Assembly (NCBI RefSeq): GCF_012489685.1
Contig: NC_080044.1
Coordinates: forward strand, 46,500,964-46,564,963
Source: Lotus japonicus
Lineage: Eukaryota; Streptophyta; Magnoliopsida; Fabales; Fabaceae
Length of the DNA: 64,000 bases
Direction of reading: 5' to 3'
In this document: positions 1 through 10,989 of the stretch, one piece after another
Layout: each line of letters opens with the position of its first letter
Position numbering within the stretch: position 1 is the stretch's first letter
The notes under the pieces: model-generated
Told to the model about the DNA's origin: nothing
Databases searched by the model: none
What the model saw: only the letters and a program-made list of their open reading frames with translations
Position numbers and translations under genes: made by a program

Positions 1-1985
1 GCCTTGTTCGATCGTGCGGTGCTGCCAGGGACGGCGGATTTCCAAGCCCCGACCGGTGATGAGGACCCATCTTCGAGGGACTTCTCGTGGCAAAGCCCGC
101 CGGCCTGGCGGGCTGTCTCGGCAATAGACTTGTCAGTGGACTGCTCAGAAGGTTGGCAGATGGCCTCCTAAGTGGGGTCTTGAGTTATGAACCGGGGTAA
201 GGTGGAGAAGATTTGGTGCCAAAAAACGTTCTTTTCATTTTCAGCAAGGGGAAATCCCCCGGAGGGGGGAGGGTTAACCGGAGAAGGAGATGCGGGAGCG
301 GCGTTGCGGGATCGAGAGGATCCTTTGGTGCGGCGTTGGGGAGTCATTTTTGCTAGGAGGAAGGATAAGGATGGGAAAGGAAGAGGGTGCTAGTTTGCCA
401 ATTTCAACAGATTGTGGAAATTTCAGAAGTGGTGAATGAGTGAGGGAAGGAGATTTCAAAAGTTGGGATAAGCAGCGGTTGGGAAATCGTGCCTCATCAT
501 GGCAAAGGTGGAATGATCACTCAAGGGAGTGTGGCGCGGATTTCGAGACACGAAAGCAGCGCATTAAATGAAAAGTTACAACGGTTGAAGCTTATTGGTT
601 TGAATTCAAATTGTCAGGCTTTACTATGATTCGAAAGGACGTCCCAAAGATAGCGGTTGAGATTCCTTGGATTCGCTAACTTTTGTGTCACTTCAGGGCG
701 CAACGCGTGGCGAAGGCTCGACACATGTCAAGGGGTCATGATTCAGGACACGTGCGTAACCATGGCGAGGCAAGCAGATCCAGTATCATCGCCACAAGCT
801 TGCTTGTGGACTCAAGCCGCCAAGGAAGCGTGACGAGGTGTTCAAAACTTTAAATTTTTAAGCTTTAAATTACCAAGCCATGTTGGCAATTGCTCTTTAT
901 TTCCGTACCTTATGTTTAGCATTAGTTAGTTTCTTACGACCATCACCTCGTCTCTTTTGTTTAAAGACACACTTAGGTCTCATGCTTCGAGCTCGGTGTC
1001 TTGTGGACTGGGCGAGACCCCAGGGTCCCTCGCCTAGGAGCACTGGCCTAAGGCGAGAAGCGGACCGGGGACTTGGGCCTTCATCCCGGAGGCCCAACTG
1101 GCCCATTAGAATGATTTAGAGGCGCTAAGCCCAACTCCCCCAACTATAAATAGGGGAGGGATACCAATTGTAAGTGACTCTTAGCTCATTTGAGAAATAA
1201 CAAACTTGAAATTCAGTTACACTCTCTCTCTAAGCGGTTACACTCCCATTCTCTCTAGGAATCTCAAATCACGTTCCTTGCACCTTAGGTACTATACCCC
1301 ATCTCAATGTTCATGAAGGAACAGTTACTTGGAGGACAAGTTTATTTATTAGTATAAATAAGTGAGGTTTAGTCTTTTGTTAGAATTCACCACCTCACCT
1401 CACCACCACCTCGCCTCACCTTCTATCTCTCCCTTTTTTCTAGTATGAGTTGCTAAACTCCTTAGTTAGTCTTAGGATTTTTAATATTCTTGTGTTTGCA
1501 AACTTGAGGTTCTATTCTTAATGCAAATTTCTTCTTTATTAATTTTCTTCATCTCTATTTCTGATCTAGGGTTTGCTTAATTCCGTAGTTTTAAAAATAA
1601 GAGTTGATGCATGTTCGTTTAGTTCATGTTAGTTCGTAACTGTTTCTTAATCGCTTAGTTTAAGAAACTGTGAATTAATTTTCGCTTAGTTAATTAGTTC
1701 TCACGAATTACGGAATTAATAAGGAAGAATTAATCTTTTATAAGCAATGAAGATTTGTTGCACTTGAATGTTATAATCCGATGACTAACGCTTTCTCTCT
1801 TTTAATTTATGTTTGCTTACTTTGCAACCAAATCAATCAAAACCCTCTTTTTATCTGCTTTTGTTTTACTCTAATATCAATTAATAATTCATCAAGTCCT
1901 TGTGAGAACGATCCTGGGGTTCAACATCTTATACTGCATTTAAAGCAAAAATACTTTGACACGCACCCGCGACAGTGCATTCGTC
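1..1985. mobile_element. LTR-retrotransposon-like remnant, no intact gene
   Basis: The first 1.2 kb is GC-rich compared with the rest of the intergenic DNA and leads to a TATA-like box (ctataaata, 1144-1152). About 30 nt further on begins a CT-rich leader, a layout typical of the U3/R part of a plant LTR. Downstream sequence up to about 1985 resembles the untranslated and terminal parts of plant gypsy elements. No reading frame here looks like a protein. The right edge is placed where helicase-like coding sequence starts. No partner LTR, primer-binding site or target duplication was found, so the family is open. Confidence 0.4.
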
Positions 1986-3037
1986 AAACAACTATTTGAA
2001 ATATTTTGTGATGCATGTTATGCTTTGGGGTTCTTGGTTGATGAAAAAGAGTTCATAGACGGAATAATGGAATTAAGCGAAGTAGGTTATGGTCACCAGT
2101 TAAGACAATTATTCGCTACTTTGCTATTCGTTTGGATGCTACATGGAGGTTACTGGGTGGCGAATTTTTTATGAAAGAAGGAGAATATTTCAAATACCAG
2201 GTTGTATATTATTATTATTATTATTATTAATTTTGTGGTTTATTTTTTCACTTTAATTATCTAATTACTCACTTTAATGTGTATTTACCTTTAACACTTT
2301 TTTAGATAATCTGTATAGACGATGATCAGTTGAAAATTTTATGTTTGGTTGAGATAGAAAAAATCCTCCAACAAAATGGCACGGGATGAAGGATCTTAGT
2401 TGTTTACCATATTCGATATTTGATGATGTGGAAAAGTTTCAAAACAAGTTCATAGTGGAGGAACTTAACTATAGTAAAGAAGAAATGACAGCTAAACATG
2501 CATCCTTTCTAAATAGGATGACATATGAATATAATGGTGTGTATGACAACACTATGCTGTCAATGTTGTTTGATAACAGTGAATTTTTCTTTTTGTATGG
2601 ATATGGAGGAACTGAAAAAACTTTCGTCTGGCATATTTTATCTGCGGTCATCCGTTCAATAGGTATGATTCATTTGAGATGAAACTCCAATGTTAAATAT
2701 GAATTGTTTTGAGGCACTAGCTAGGACTTTGAGAGATATCATGAGACTAGAAGATGAAAGCAACAAGAAGAAGTTATTTGACAGTAAGGTTATAGTTCTT
2801 GGTGGTGACTTCAGACAAATTCTTCCTACCATTCCAAAAGGGGGTAGGCAAGACATTATATCTGTTGCGGTAAATTCTTCTGATCTTTTGAAGCTCACTA
2901 GAAACATGAGATTAGGAATGGCAAGGTCACCAGAACAAGCATCAGTGATAATAGAATTTGCTGACTGAATTCTCAAAATTGGTGATGGTGATTTCAATTC
3001 AAATAAGCGTGGCGAATAAGATATTAAAATTCTAGCA
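1986..3037 (+). pseudogene. Broken Helitron PIF1-type helicase fragment
   Basis: Three consecutive pieces in changing frames read like the helicase half of a plant Helitron RepHel protein. The first (about 1990-2130) has CYALGFLVDEKEFIDG. The second (2386-2670) covers the linker and the Walker A region FFLYGYGGTEKTFVW. The third (2690-2968) carries the Walker B/sensor stretch VIVLGGDFRQILPTIPKGGR and LTRNMRL. The Walker A glycine of the usual GTGKT is replaced by glutamate (GTEKT), and there are stops and frameshifts, so it is not functional. A small AT-rich gap at 2201-2304 may be a former intron. The coding trace stops at the 9-bp duplication where a MULE sits (3038-3046) and may resume briefly after it. 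Confidence 0.8.
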
Positions 3038-3046
3038 GATCTTTTA

Positions 3047-4018
3047 GGCTTAAATATGTTGGAGGTCCCTCTAAAATAGGGGTACTTTGGTTAAGGCCCC
3101 TACAAAAAAAATTCTTGGGAATACACGATGTGGCAAGCCACATCATCAGACACGTTGTTATCTTCGCCAAATAAGCACAAGAGAAAATGTTCAAAATTCA
3201 AAAATATGCACTAAGTGAGGTTCGAACCCCAGACTTGAAGCTTTAATAATGCTTCACTCACCACTAGGTTGTGCCATATTTCATGTTATTTGGTAGGTTT
3301 TATATTTATTTAAACTTAACTTTTCATCTCTTCCACATTCTTCATCTTCCAGAATCATAGCCACCATAGGCACCCAAAACACTGAACCCTAATCGCGCCG
3401 CAGCCACCTCCCTTACCCAATACTCACCTCAAATCGCGCCACCCTATTTCATCTTCCCCTTTCTAGATCTGAAAATCGCACCACTGAAGTCTTCTCCATC
3501 GCACCACCACAACCCCTAAGTCGCAGCACTACATCTCCCCTCATTCCAAATCTGTCGCAGACATCAACACCCTCTCCGATCTGAAGCTTTGCGCGCCACC
3601 ACTACCTCATCATCCTCCCAGAAGCTAGTCTCGGTTATGGAAGATTGCTAGGGTTTTGGGGGATTTGGGATTTTGAGCAAGGGTGTCATTGTGAGGCATA
3701 GAACGGGCGATGGAGGGAGAGTATTGGAGGTTTCTGGGAAGTGGGAGAGGGGATCTGGAAGAAGATGCTTAGTTTTTTTTTTCAAAATAATCTCTTAATT
3801 ATTCAGATGTGGAAATTAAATTTAATAAAAAATTATATTAAAAATGCCACATAAGCTGCTTTTTTAAGTGACTTAACGTTTTTGTAACGGATGATTAACG
3901 ACAGTGACCTAAATCACACTATTATTTTGCATGTAAGGGTGTATTCCCAAGAAATTTTTTTGTAGGGGCTTTAACCAAAGTATCCCTATTTTAGAGGGAC
4001 CTCCAACATATTTAAGCC
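3047..4018. mobile_element. Non-autonomous MULE with about 80-bp TIRs
   Basis: The ends are inverted repeats. The first 35 nt at 3047 (starting ggcttaaatatg) match exactly the reverse complement of the last 35 nt before 4018, and similarity continues for about 80 nt with roughly three mismatches. A perfect 9-bp target duplication, gatctttta, flanks the element at 3038-3046 and 4019-4027. Long TIRs with a 9-bp duplication are characteristic of Mutator-like elements. No transposase is present. The centre (about 3350-3770) is GC-richer than the arms and resembles genic sequence, as in a Pack-MULE, but no clear protein was recognised. It interrupts the Helitron helicase remnant. Confidence 0.9.
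3208..3275 (-). repeat. tRNA-like (SINE-like) segment inside the MULE
   Basis: Read on the minus strand, this stretch has a box-A-like start (tggcacaacctagtgg) and, about 40 nt on, a box-B-like ggttcgaacc (plus 3219-3228). That is the spacing of a tRNA-type pol III promoter. It does not fold obviously into a full tRNA, so a tRNA-derived SINE head is more likely than a working tRNA gene. Confidence 0.4.
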
Positions 4019-4027
4019 GATCTTTTA

Positions 4028-6180
4028 ATACAACTATATACTATAGAAAAGAACATCATTGTGAGACCCATTTAAAACACTTGGCATTCCATGGCTTACT
4101 CTCACCCAACCCCCCTCATTAGATGACAAGTGTCAACCTCTCATTTATTCATACCACCTCATTGCAACCCCATTTTTCTAGGATTTTTGTTTTGAGGTCC
4201 ATCATTGATAACTTATTTAATGATCATTATAAATTTCATTAATAACTGATTTTTTTTAATTCAATTTCAATCCTTACTTGATATTTATTTACAACATATA
4301 TTACTCAATTAATGGAAGCAATATTTTTTTGCAGTTTCATTCTATTACTATAGCAATATAGAATGATGATTAATACCATATCACATGATTCTCTCCATTA
4401 GATGAGCAACAAATTAAGAAGGATTTATATCATTGACTTGCTCTCTCATAATATGTGAGCATTCATCACTCTTGATTGCTTTCCATGATATATGCAAAAA
4501 CATTACACTCCTTTATGTATATTTCAAATTCAAATACTGGTTGTATTGACCACATTGATTGTATTTAACAATTGTAGAGATTTGTTGTAACATTATATAA
4601 TGTATCTTTCATATCAATGAAAAGCACCAAAATATTCAAACTTTTTAGAACTTCTTGATCTTCTTTGCAGAAATGAGAGCCATTGATAGGTATGCTTTCC
4701 TTCTCTCTTATTTTTCTCTCTATTTGTATTAAAAGCACAAATTTTGTTGTGCTTCCCTCGAATGAGAAATGTTATTTAGTTTTATACATCTTTATCTCTT
4801 ATTTTAATTTATAAATATTGAAATCTTTTAGCCTACATGAACTTTGAAATTCTAAACTGCAATCTGTTCACACTTATCTATTTTTTATGAATTGAATTCA
4901 AGTTCAATGCACAATGATGATAACATTGTATTGTGTTGCTTTACATTGATCTGTGACCTATGGTACTCTTATTGCAGATTGTAATTGGAGCTATGAGTTT
5001 ATATGTAAGATTCTTCAAGAGTGAAAACAACATGTGAGGTTTTCCCCCTTACTTTCTGATAGATTTTGTTGTAAATTTTTTGTTATGATGGTTATCACGA
5101 TCCATTACATTTTTTTGTTGTTGTATTTTTCTGACTTGAAAACCTTTGGATTATGTTATGCAGTTCAAGAAGTCATGGTCAAGGAGAGTGTTCACATTAA
5201 CATTTTCGACATTCGAGGTGCCCCTTTATTTTATCAATGGGTATGTTACTTTAATTAAGCTTCAAATTTGATTGGATAAAAAAAAAGTAATGTTCATGGA
5301 GTGTTGTGCGTGAGTGGTGAGTTTCTAATTCAAGTTCGATGTGAAAAATTCTTACAATTTTTATTCCCTTTAGATTGTGATTACTTCAGTAGTATTGAGC
5401 ATTATTGATTATGATATCAGTTTCTTTGTTGTCATCATGTTCAATCCAAACATAAAAATATAATGAGGTTTTTACGTTTCCTTTTTTTTTAAATGAATTA
5501 AAAAAAAGTCATGATCTCATAGATTAAGGAGTAGATATTCAATTTTAGTTAATGTTTTCATTATTTTTAAAAATGTAAAAATAATATAGAGATTTGATTT
5601 CAAAATTTAAAATTTAAAATTGGTATTAAATATTAGTAATTAATGCAAACTTTCAGTCAGAATTTATGATGATTTTTTTTTGTTGAAAGAAATTAATGAC
5701 GTTGACCTGAATAAATTATTGATTTTTTTTTTGTACATCGGAAAATGAATAAATTATTGATTGAATTATACTTTTACATTTATTTTACATGCATTTTAAA
5801 TTGAAAGTTTTTTTTCCTAAATCATGTTAAAATTATTTTCCATTATATTCAAATCAGCTTTAAATTTTAAAAACACGTTTTGTTTTAGAAAAAATGAAAT
5901 CAATATTCAATCTATACATAAAAAAATTAATGGGGTTACGTTTATTTTTTAAAAAATTAATTAAAAAATGTCATGATCTCATGGATTCATGAGTAGATAT
6001 TCAATTTTAGTAAATTCTTTTTACACGAAAAAAAACTTCTATATTTAATAGGGTGACAAACTTCAATGTACAGTATGGAGCATGCACGTTTCAAAATTCG
6101 AGTCGACCTTAAAAGAGGGGATGTGCTACGAAATTGTCATACTCAACGTCATTATCAATAACTACAAGTATAAATCTTGC
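4028..6180. other. AT-rich decayed transposon DNA, no supported gene
   Basis: This follows the MULE directly and consists of AT-rich sequence with many stops. A small frame at 5170-5258 (VKESVHINIFDIRGAPLFYQW) is too short to assign. The sequence just after the MULE (about 4036-4080) resembles the 5' end of a short plant Helitron, but the 5' TC boundary cannot be fixed. The stretch is probably the internal part of a decayed Helitron whose helicase lies upstream. Confidence 0.35.
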
Positions 6181-6642
6181 ACTCTTCATGCAGGTTGTAC
6201 TTCAAGTTGCAAACCGCAATGAAACCTATAGACAGTGAAAAAATTCTCTTTTACGGGTTCACGTTTGCACCATATCCTTCTATATTGTGAAATCCTAAAG
6301 AGGACGAGAAATTGATATGTATGTTTTAAACGTATTTGTATTTTTAATTATATATAAAGATCACAAATTTCAAAATTTTGATGCGGATGTCATTGGTATT
6401 GTTGTAGCCAAAGGAGAATTATCTGACTACAAAAAAGGAGATACTACAGTAAATAAGTAATATATTGTTGTTGATTTGCATTCTCTAGAATAAGTAATAT
6501 AATTTAAACTCTTTTTTTATTTATCAAATTTAATAACTATCTATTTAATCTAGCGATTAAATTCCAGCGGAAGTGAAACTTGCGGTGTACACTATTGGAA
6601 GATTTCGCTCAACAATTTTTACAGTATATTGCGGAAGGACAC

Positions 6643-9600
6643 TGTAAGACCCAAGTTTTTAGCTTAGAATAAATTAGTGAAATTTTTTATTCACGAATAA
6701 TTTCGATGTAACGTGAAGTAAGGAAGCTGGATAAACGTTTATTAAATGGGATAAATGTAAGGAGAAGATATTTCACGAGAAGGTTAAGGACAAGATTCGA
6801 ATCGACGGAACTTATGACGCAAGCAGTATTCGCTTAAACCTAGGACAAGAACCTTAGGAAAAGATTAATTCCAAAGATCTTCCACCCTTGGAACACTATA
6901 GTAATAAATTCCAAAGATCTTCCACCCTTGGAACACTATAGGAATAAATTCCAAAAATCTTCAGAGAAATGTTAGAACTTCTCTTAATCCTTATATAACA
7001 AGCGTTTCAAGGTGAAACCCTAGGACCTACGAACGTCCGATTCCAATCATCGGAAGTTTGTCGAAACTAAAACCCTGATAGTTCAAGAACCCTAAAATGA
7101 ACGGTCGAGGAAGACTTTTTCTATTCGGAGCTTCAGATGAAGATTCCACACGCGTACGCCCACTCTAATCGACGTTCCAAATCTTTCTTCAGAAGGAAGT
7201 TTCTGCATCCGAGGTCAAAATCATAAAGTGCATTTTAAAGCCGGTAAACATTAAAAACAAGCCTTGAAAACCAAAAATCATACTGATATTTCTTTGAAGA
7301 AATAGAAGATTTAGCGGGAAGAATATCGTGTCTAAAATACGTTGGAATCAGTAGGAAAAATCGGAATCGCGAAATAATCATTTTCGCACGTTTTCAATTT
7401 CCTATATATAGGACTTCAAAAACTCAAAAAAATCACACCATCCTTTTCATTTTCTTTGTTGGCCGTGGGTGAACTTGAGGGAGAAAGGAGGAAGAGTTTT
7501 TTTCCGGTTCTTGCCTGATCGTTGCTCTGTTCGTTGCTACGCGGAGGCCTCGAGGTACTGATGCTATTTCTTTCTTCTGATCTTAAATTCCGTCGCTTTT
7601 TGTTATGTCTTTCTGTGCTCCAAGTTTTGAGCTTTTTGTAAAACTGTCCAAATAGGTTGATTTTAGTGTCTAAATATATTCTCTTCGTACCCAAGAGTAC
7701 TTCTAGCGGATTACATTTTGCCGAATGTCGCCGAAATGCTGCCGGAATTCATTTCTGGAGGAAATACCCATTTTTGGCTAAAGTTCCGTCCTTTGGGCTT
7801 AAAACTCTCGACTGAGCTTAGCGTCAGTAGGATTAGTCGTCATAATCGTCGTTGGTATCGACCCCATCTAATTTGTTTTTCAAAATTCTGCTTTTGAGTT
7901 TCCGAGCTAAAAATATTGACCAAAATACCCCTGCGACAGTTTTCGATCTGATAATTTTTCTGAGAGTTTCCCTGGCCTAGATATCGCCTAAGAATACCTA
8001 GGAATTGATTTAGATCGAAGAAAAAGTTCGGAAACCCTATTTTTGAGAGTGGCCGAAACCTATTTGCTAGGGTACCGTGTCCAAAAATAATTTTTGGGTC
8101 TCTATGACCTGAGCCATTGCGTAGCTCTTTCGATTGTCGAAATTTTGGCGCTGGTTTCGTGTCATTCCGAGTTCTGTAGCTCGAGTTATGCTCGTTTTAG
8201 CGAACGAAGTCTCCGTTGTCAATTTGTGCTTAAATAGGAACTCTAAAGCTTTAAAAGCTTTCTTTACGATTTCGATTAGTATTATTAGATCGTGTTGCTT
8301 CTAGTGAAGCTTGTGTTGATGATTGTGTTTCCTTGTTCTAGGTTCACAACTTCCATGCCTAACTTCTACTCACGAAGGTAAGGGTAACTCAGTTTTAGTG
8401 TGTCTTTGAGTCCTGCCTGCTTTTATCGCACTGCATGCGTTTGAGATGAAGATGTTTATATTGATTGGCAGATGATTATGATTATTATGCTTGCAATGTT
8501 GTATGCTTGTTTATATTGACTGTTTCTGAGGCTTGTGCCAAATGTTTTCTGAAGGCTTCGACCGAGTAAACTTATTGAGACGTGTGTCTCAATTTTCTGA
8601 GAGGCTTCGGCCGTTTACTGGTTTCTGTCATTGAGTTGAGTTGACGTATGCTTGTTGATCTTAAGAGTAACATAGAGTTATTTTGTCTTGATTATTGGAT
8701 TTGAAATTGTTGATACATATTTGTGTATATGCGTTGTTGGATTTTACTGTGTGGCCTTCGTGGCGTTATGAGTGGCGATCAGGAGGTGTGGTCCTATGAT
8801 TGTCCCGTCCATTGTGACGTTAAGTGGCGATGAGGAGGTGTGGTCCTATCATTGTCCCGTCTTGTGAGACGCTAAGTGGCGATGAGGAGGTGTGGTCCTA
8901 TCATTGTCCCGTCTTGTGAGACGCTAAGTGGCGATGAGGAGGTGTGGTCCTATCATCGTCCCGTGTTTTGAGACGTTATTGATTGACTCATATTGTTGGT
9001 TATTGTTATCTGATTTGATGTTGTATTGCTGAGGATGTCGATATCTGATTTGATGCTATATTGTTGAGGTTGTTGATATCTAGTTTGATTTACATTATTG
9101 CGGATTATTGATATCTGGATTTGTTGTTATATTGTTGAAGATTGTTGATATCTGATTTAAATCTATGTTGTTGATATCTGAATTAAATTCAGGTTGTTGG
9201 ATATATGTTGTTATAGTTGTTAAGTTTTGTTGGTATCTGTTCTAAAATCATATCGTTGAATTTACTGATATGTTGATATGTCTAATTCTGTTAAATATGT
9301 GATTTGATTTCATGATTCGATAGGATGAGTTGTCACCTAATTTGAGTTAAATTGCTAGTTCATTTACCATGCTAGGTCATTAAATTTGAATAGCATGATT
9401 TTCTCTTTTATACATGATAATTGCATGGAGTTCACCCTTTCTATTTGCTACTTGTTGTTTGGGCGCTTAACGCTATTAGGCGATGGAGATCCTTCCGCCG
9501 AGGCTTAGCTGTTCGAGTTGGAGATCGAGTCGTAAGCAGTGGGGTGGAGGTGCGAGAAGCAGCTTTGCTTCTCTTCTTGTGATTTATGTTTGAGCCTCCC

Positions 9601-9879
9601 TTTCTTTAGGAGAACTCTGTTATTAAAGCCTTGCTTCCGCCACTGTTAAAGTGCGCATGTTTATTCTGAACCTTACTTATGGTGTTGTAAGCTATTATTA
9701 TCATATATCGGGAAGCAGGTTATTTAAATAAAGTTATGACATGTTCCCACCTTTTAGCCGAAGTGTTTAGTTGTTTTTCAGGAAAAAATTATCCTTGGAT
9801 TTTTAGGGATTGCAGAATAGTCCTTAGACTTTGTTAGGTTACTAATATGACTCCTCAGTTGTGAAACCGGGGTGTTACA
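6643..9879 (+). mobile_element. Solo LTR (3237 bp) of a Ty3/gypsy-type element
   Basis: It starts tgtaagaccc and ends ggggtgttaca, the same termini as the 3.9-kb LTRs at 51636 and 58906. A perfect 5-bp target duplication, gacac, is present at 6638-6642 and 9880-9884. No second LTR, primer-binding site or internal coding region adjoins it, so it is a solo LTR, the usual product of recombination between the two LTRs of one element. A TATA-like ctatatatagg lies near 7402. The body is diverged from the later LTRs apart from the ends and general layout, so it is a related but distinct family or an older copy. Confidence 0.9.
8771..8985. repeat. Four tandem copies of a roughly 52-bp unit in the solo LTR
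   Basis: The unit contains gtggcgat(g/c)aggaggtgtgg followed by tcctatcattgtcccgtc. Copies begin near 8771, 8822, 8874 and 8928. The middle copies are nearly identical and the outer ones diverge. It sits where the later 3.9-kb LTRs also carry tandem arrays, though of different sequence. Confidence 0.85.
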
Positions 9880-9975
9880 GACACGATGGTCCAGTGGTTT
9901 CTTATTCTGCAGTTTTCTAAAATGAAAATGTACAGAAGTACTATATTGTAATTACCAAAAATGCTTATTTTTCAT

Positions 9976-10754
9976 ATGAAAAGTAATATAAAAATGATTT
10001 TTCATATTACTTAAGTATTTTTTAAAAAATTTAAGAGTAAATATAAAGTCATGGTATGATAAATTGAAAGTGAAAATATGATTTGAAAAACATAATTATA
10101 TATATATAAGCATAAAATTAAATAAAAACTAGAAGCAAACAAGAACCCAACAACCAGCTGACCAGCTCCTAGAGCGCTGCTAGACCATCACCACCGCAAG
10201 AAGACAAATATTGAGGTCATAAGGGAACCGTAGCCTCAACGCCCTTGACAAACCCACTAAGCATAATAGTTGGCCAACCCAAAAACCCACACCAACTTGC
10301 CACCACAAAAGCTTCAATCCACATGCTCAGCCGTCGCTAATACCCAGCACCGTCAAAAGCCGAAACCATGCAGAAAACCCTAACAGAAACCCCAAAACCA
10401 CCATACCCAAAACAACGACGAAGGAGCCAGGAGAACCCACACTTACATGGTAAAAAACTTCCACGGGGAAAAACATTTTGCATAAAAAAAATAATTTAAT
10501 TCAATAATTTTTGCTAACTCTTCATTCTCCTCCAACTCTTATGTCTCTTTTCTCTTACCACTTTTGCTAATTCTCGAGAACAAATATTTAAGATTAAATA
10601 TATATGAAGTTTTTGTTAAATTTTGCAAGTTTTGTGACACTCATTGTGATTTTGTTTGGTTGAATGCTCATTTTTTTCATATCTTAATTCATTAATATGT
10701 GCCTAAATAATGAGATCAATATTCGCCATGCAACGCACGGGGTAAAAACGCTAG
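9976..10754 (+). mobile_element. Helitron-like 3' end
   Basis: The AT-rich sequence ends at 10754 with ctag followed by t, preceded within about 25 nt by a short GC-rich element (gcaacgcacgggg, about 10730-10742). A short hairpin shortly before CTRR, with insertion before T, is the hallmark of Helitron 3' termini. With the helicase and RPA remnants upstream it suggests an old Helitron spanning much of 2-10.7 kb. A GC-richer block at about 10140-10440 has no recognisable protein. The 5' end is not fixed. Confidence 0.55.
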
Positions 10755-10989
10755 TGATAGTGAAAATCCTCTTCTCGATTTGGTTGACTTCAGGCTCCCC
10801 ATTAACTCAGTAGCCCCACCGAGTCAATGGCTGAGCCGAGTTCCATGTTTCCTAAATATATATACTAGTTGGATAGATGGAGTAACTAAATAATGTGGAC
10901 ATGATCATGTGGTATAGACTAGTTACAGTCAAGTCAAACATAAAGCTGAGTTGGGAGTTGGGAGATTGAGCTGAACCGACTGAGAGGAG

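Larger units (their letters stand above)
6181..9975 (+). pseudogene. RPA-like single-strand DNA-binding remnant, split by a solo LTR
   Basis: Short stretches before and after the solo LTR read like plant replication protein A large-subunit OB folds. Before it are VIGIVVAKGELSDYKKGD (about 6385-6450) and a GVHYWKISLNNFYSI-like piece (about 6575-6630). After it are GPVV and, one frame over, LILQFSKMKMYRSTI (about 9890-9945). Removing the LTR and one target-site copy brings the pieces together. RPA-like proteins are commonly encoded by plant Helitrons, and a Helitron helicase remnant lies upstream. Frameshifts and stops show the gene is dead. The family call rests on short motifs only. Confidence 0.5.
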
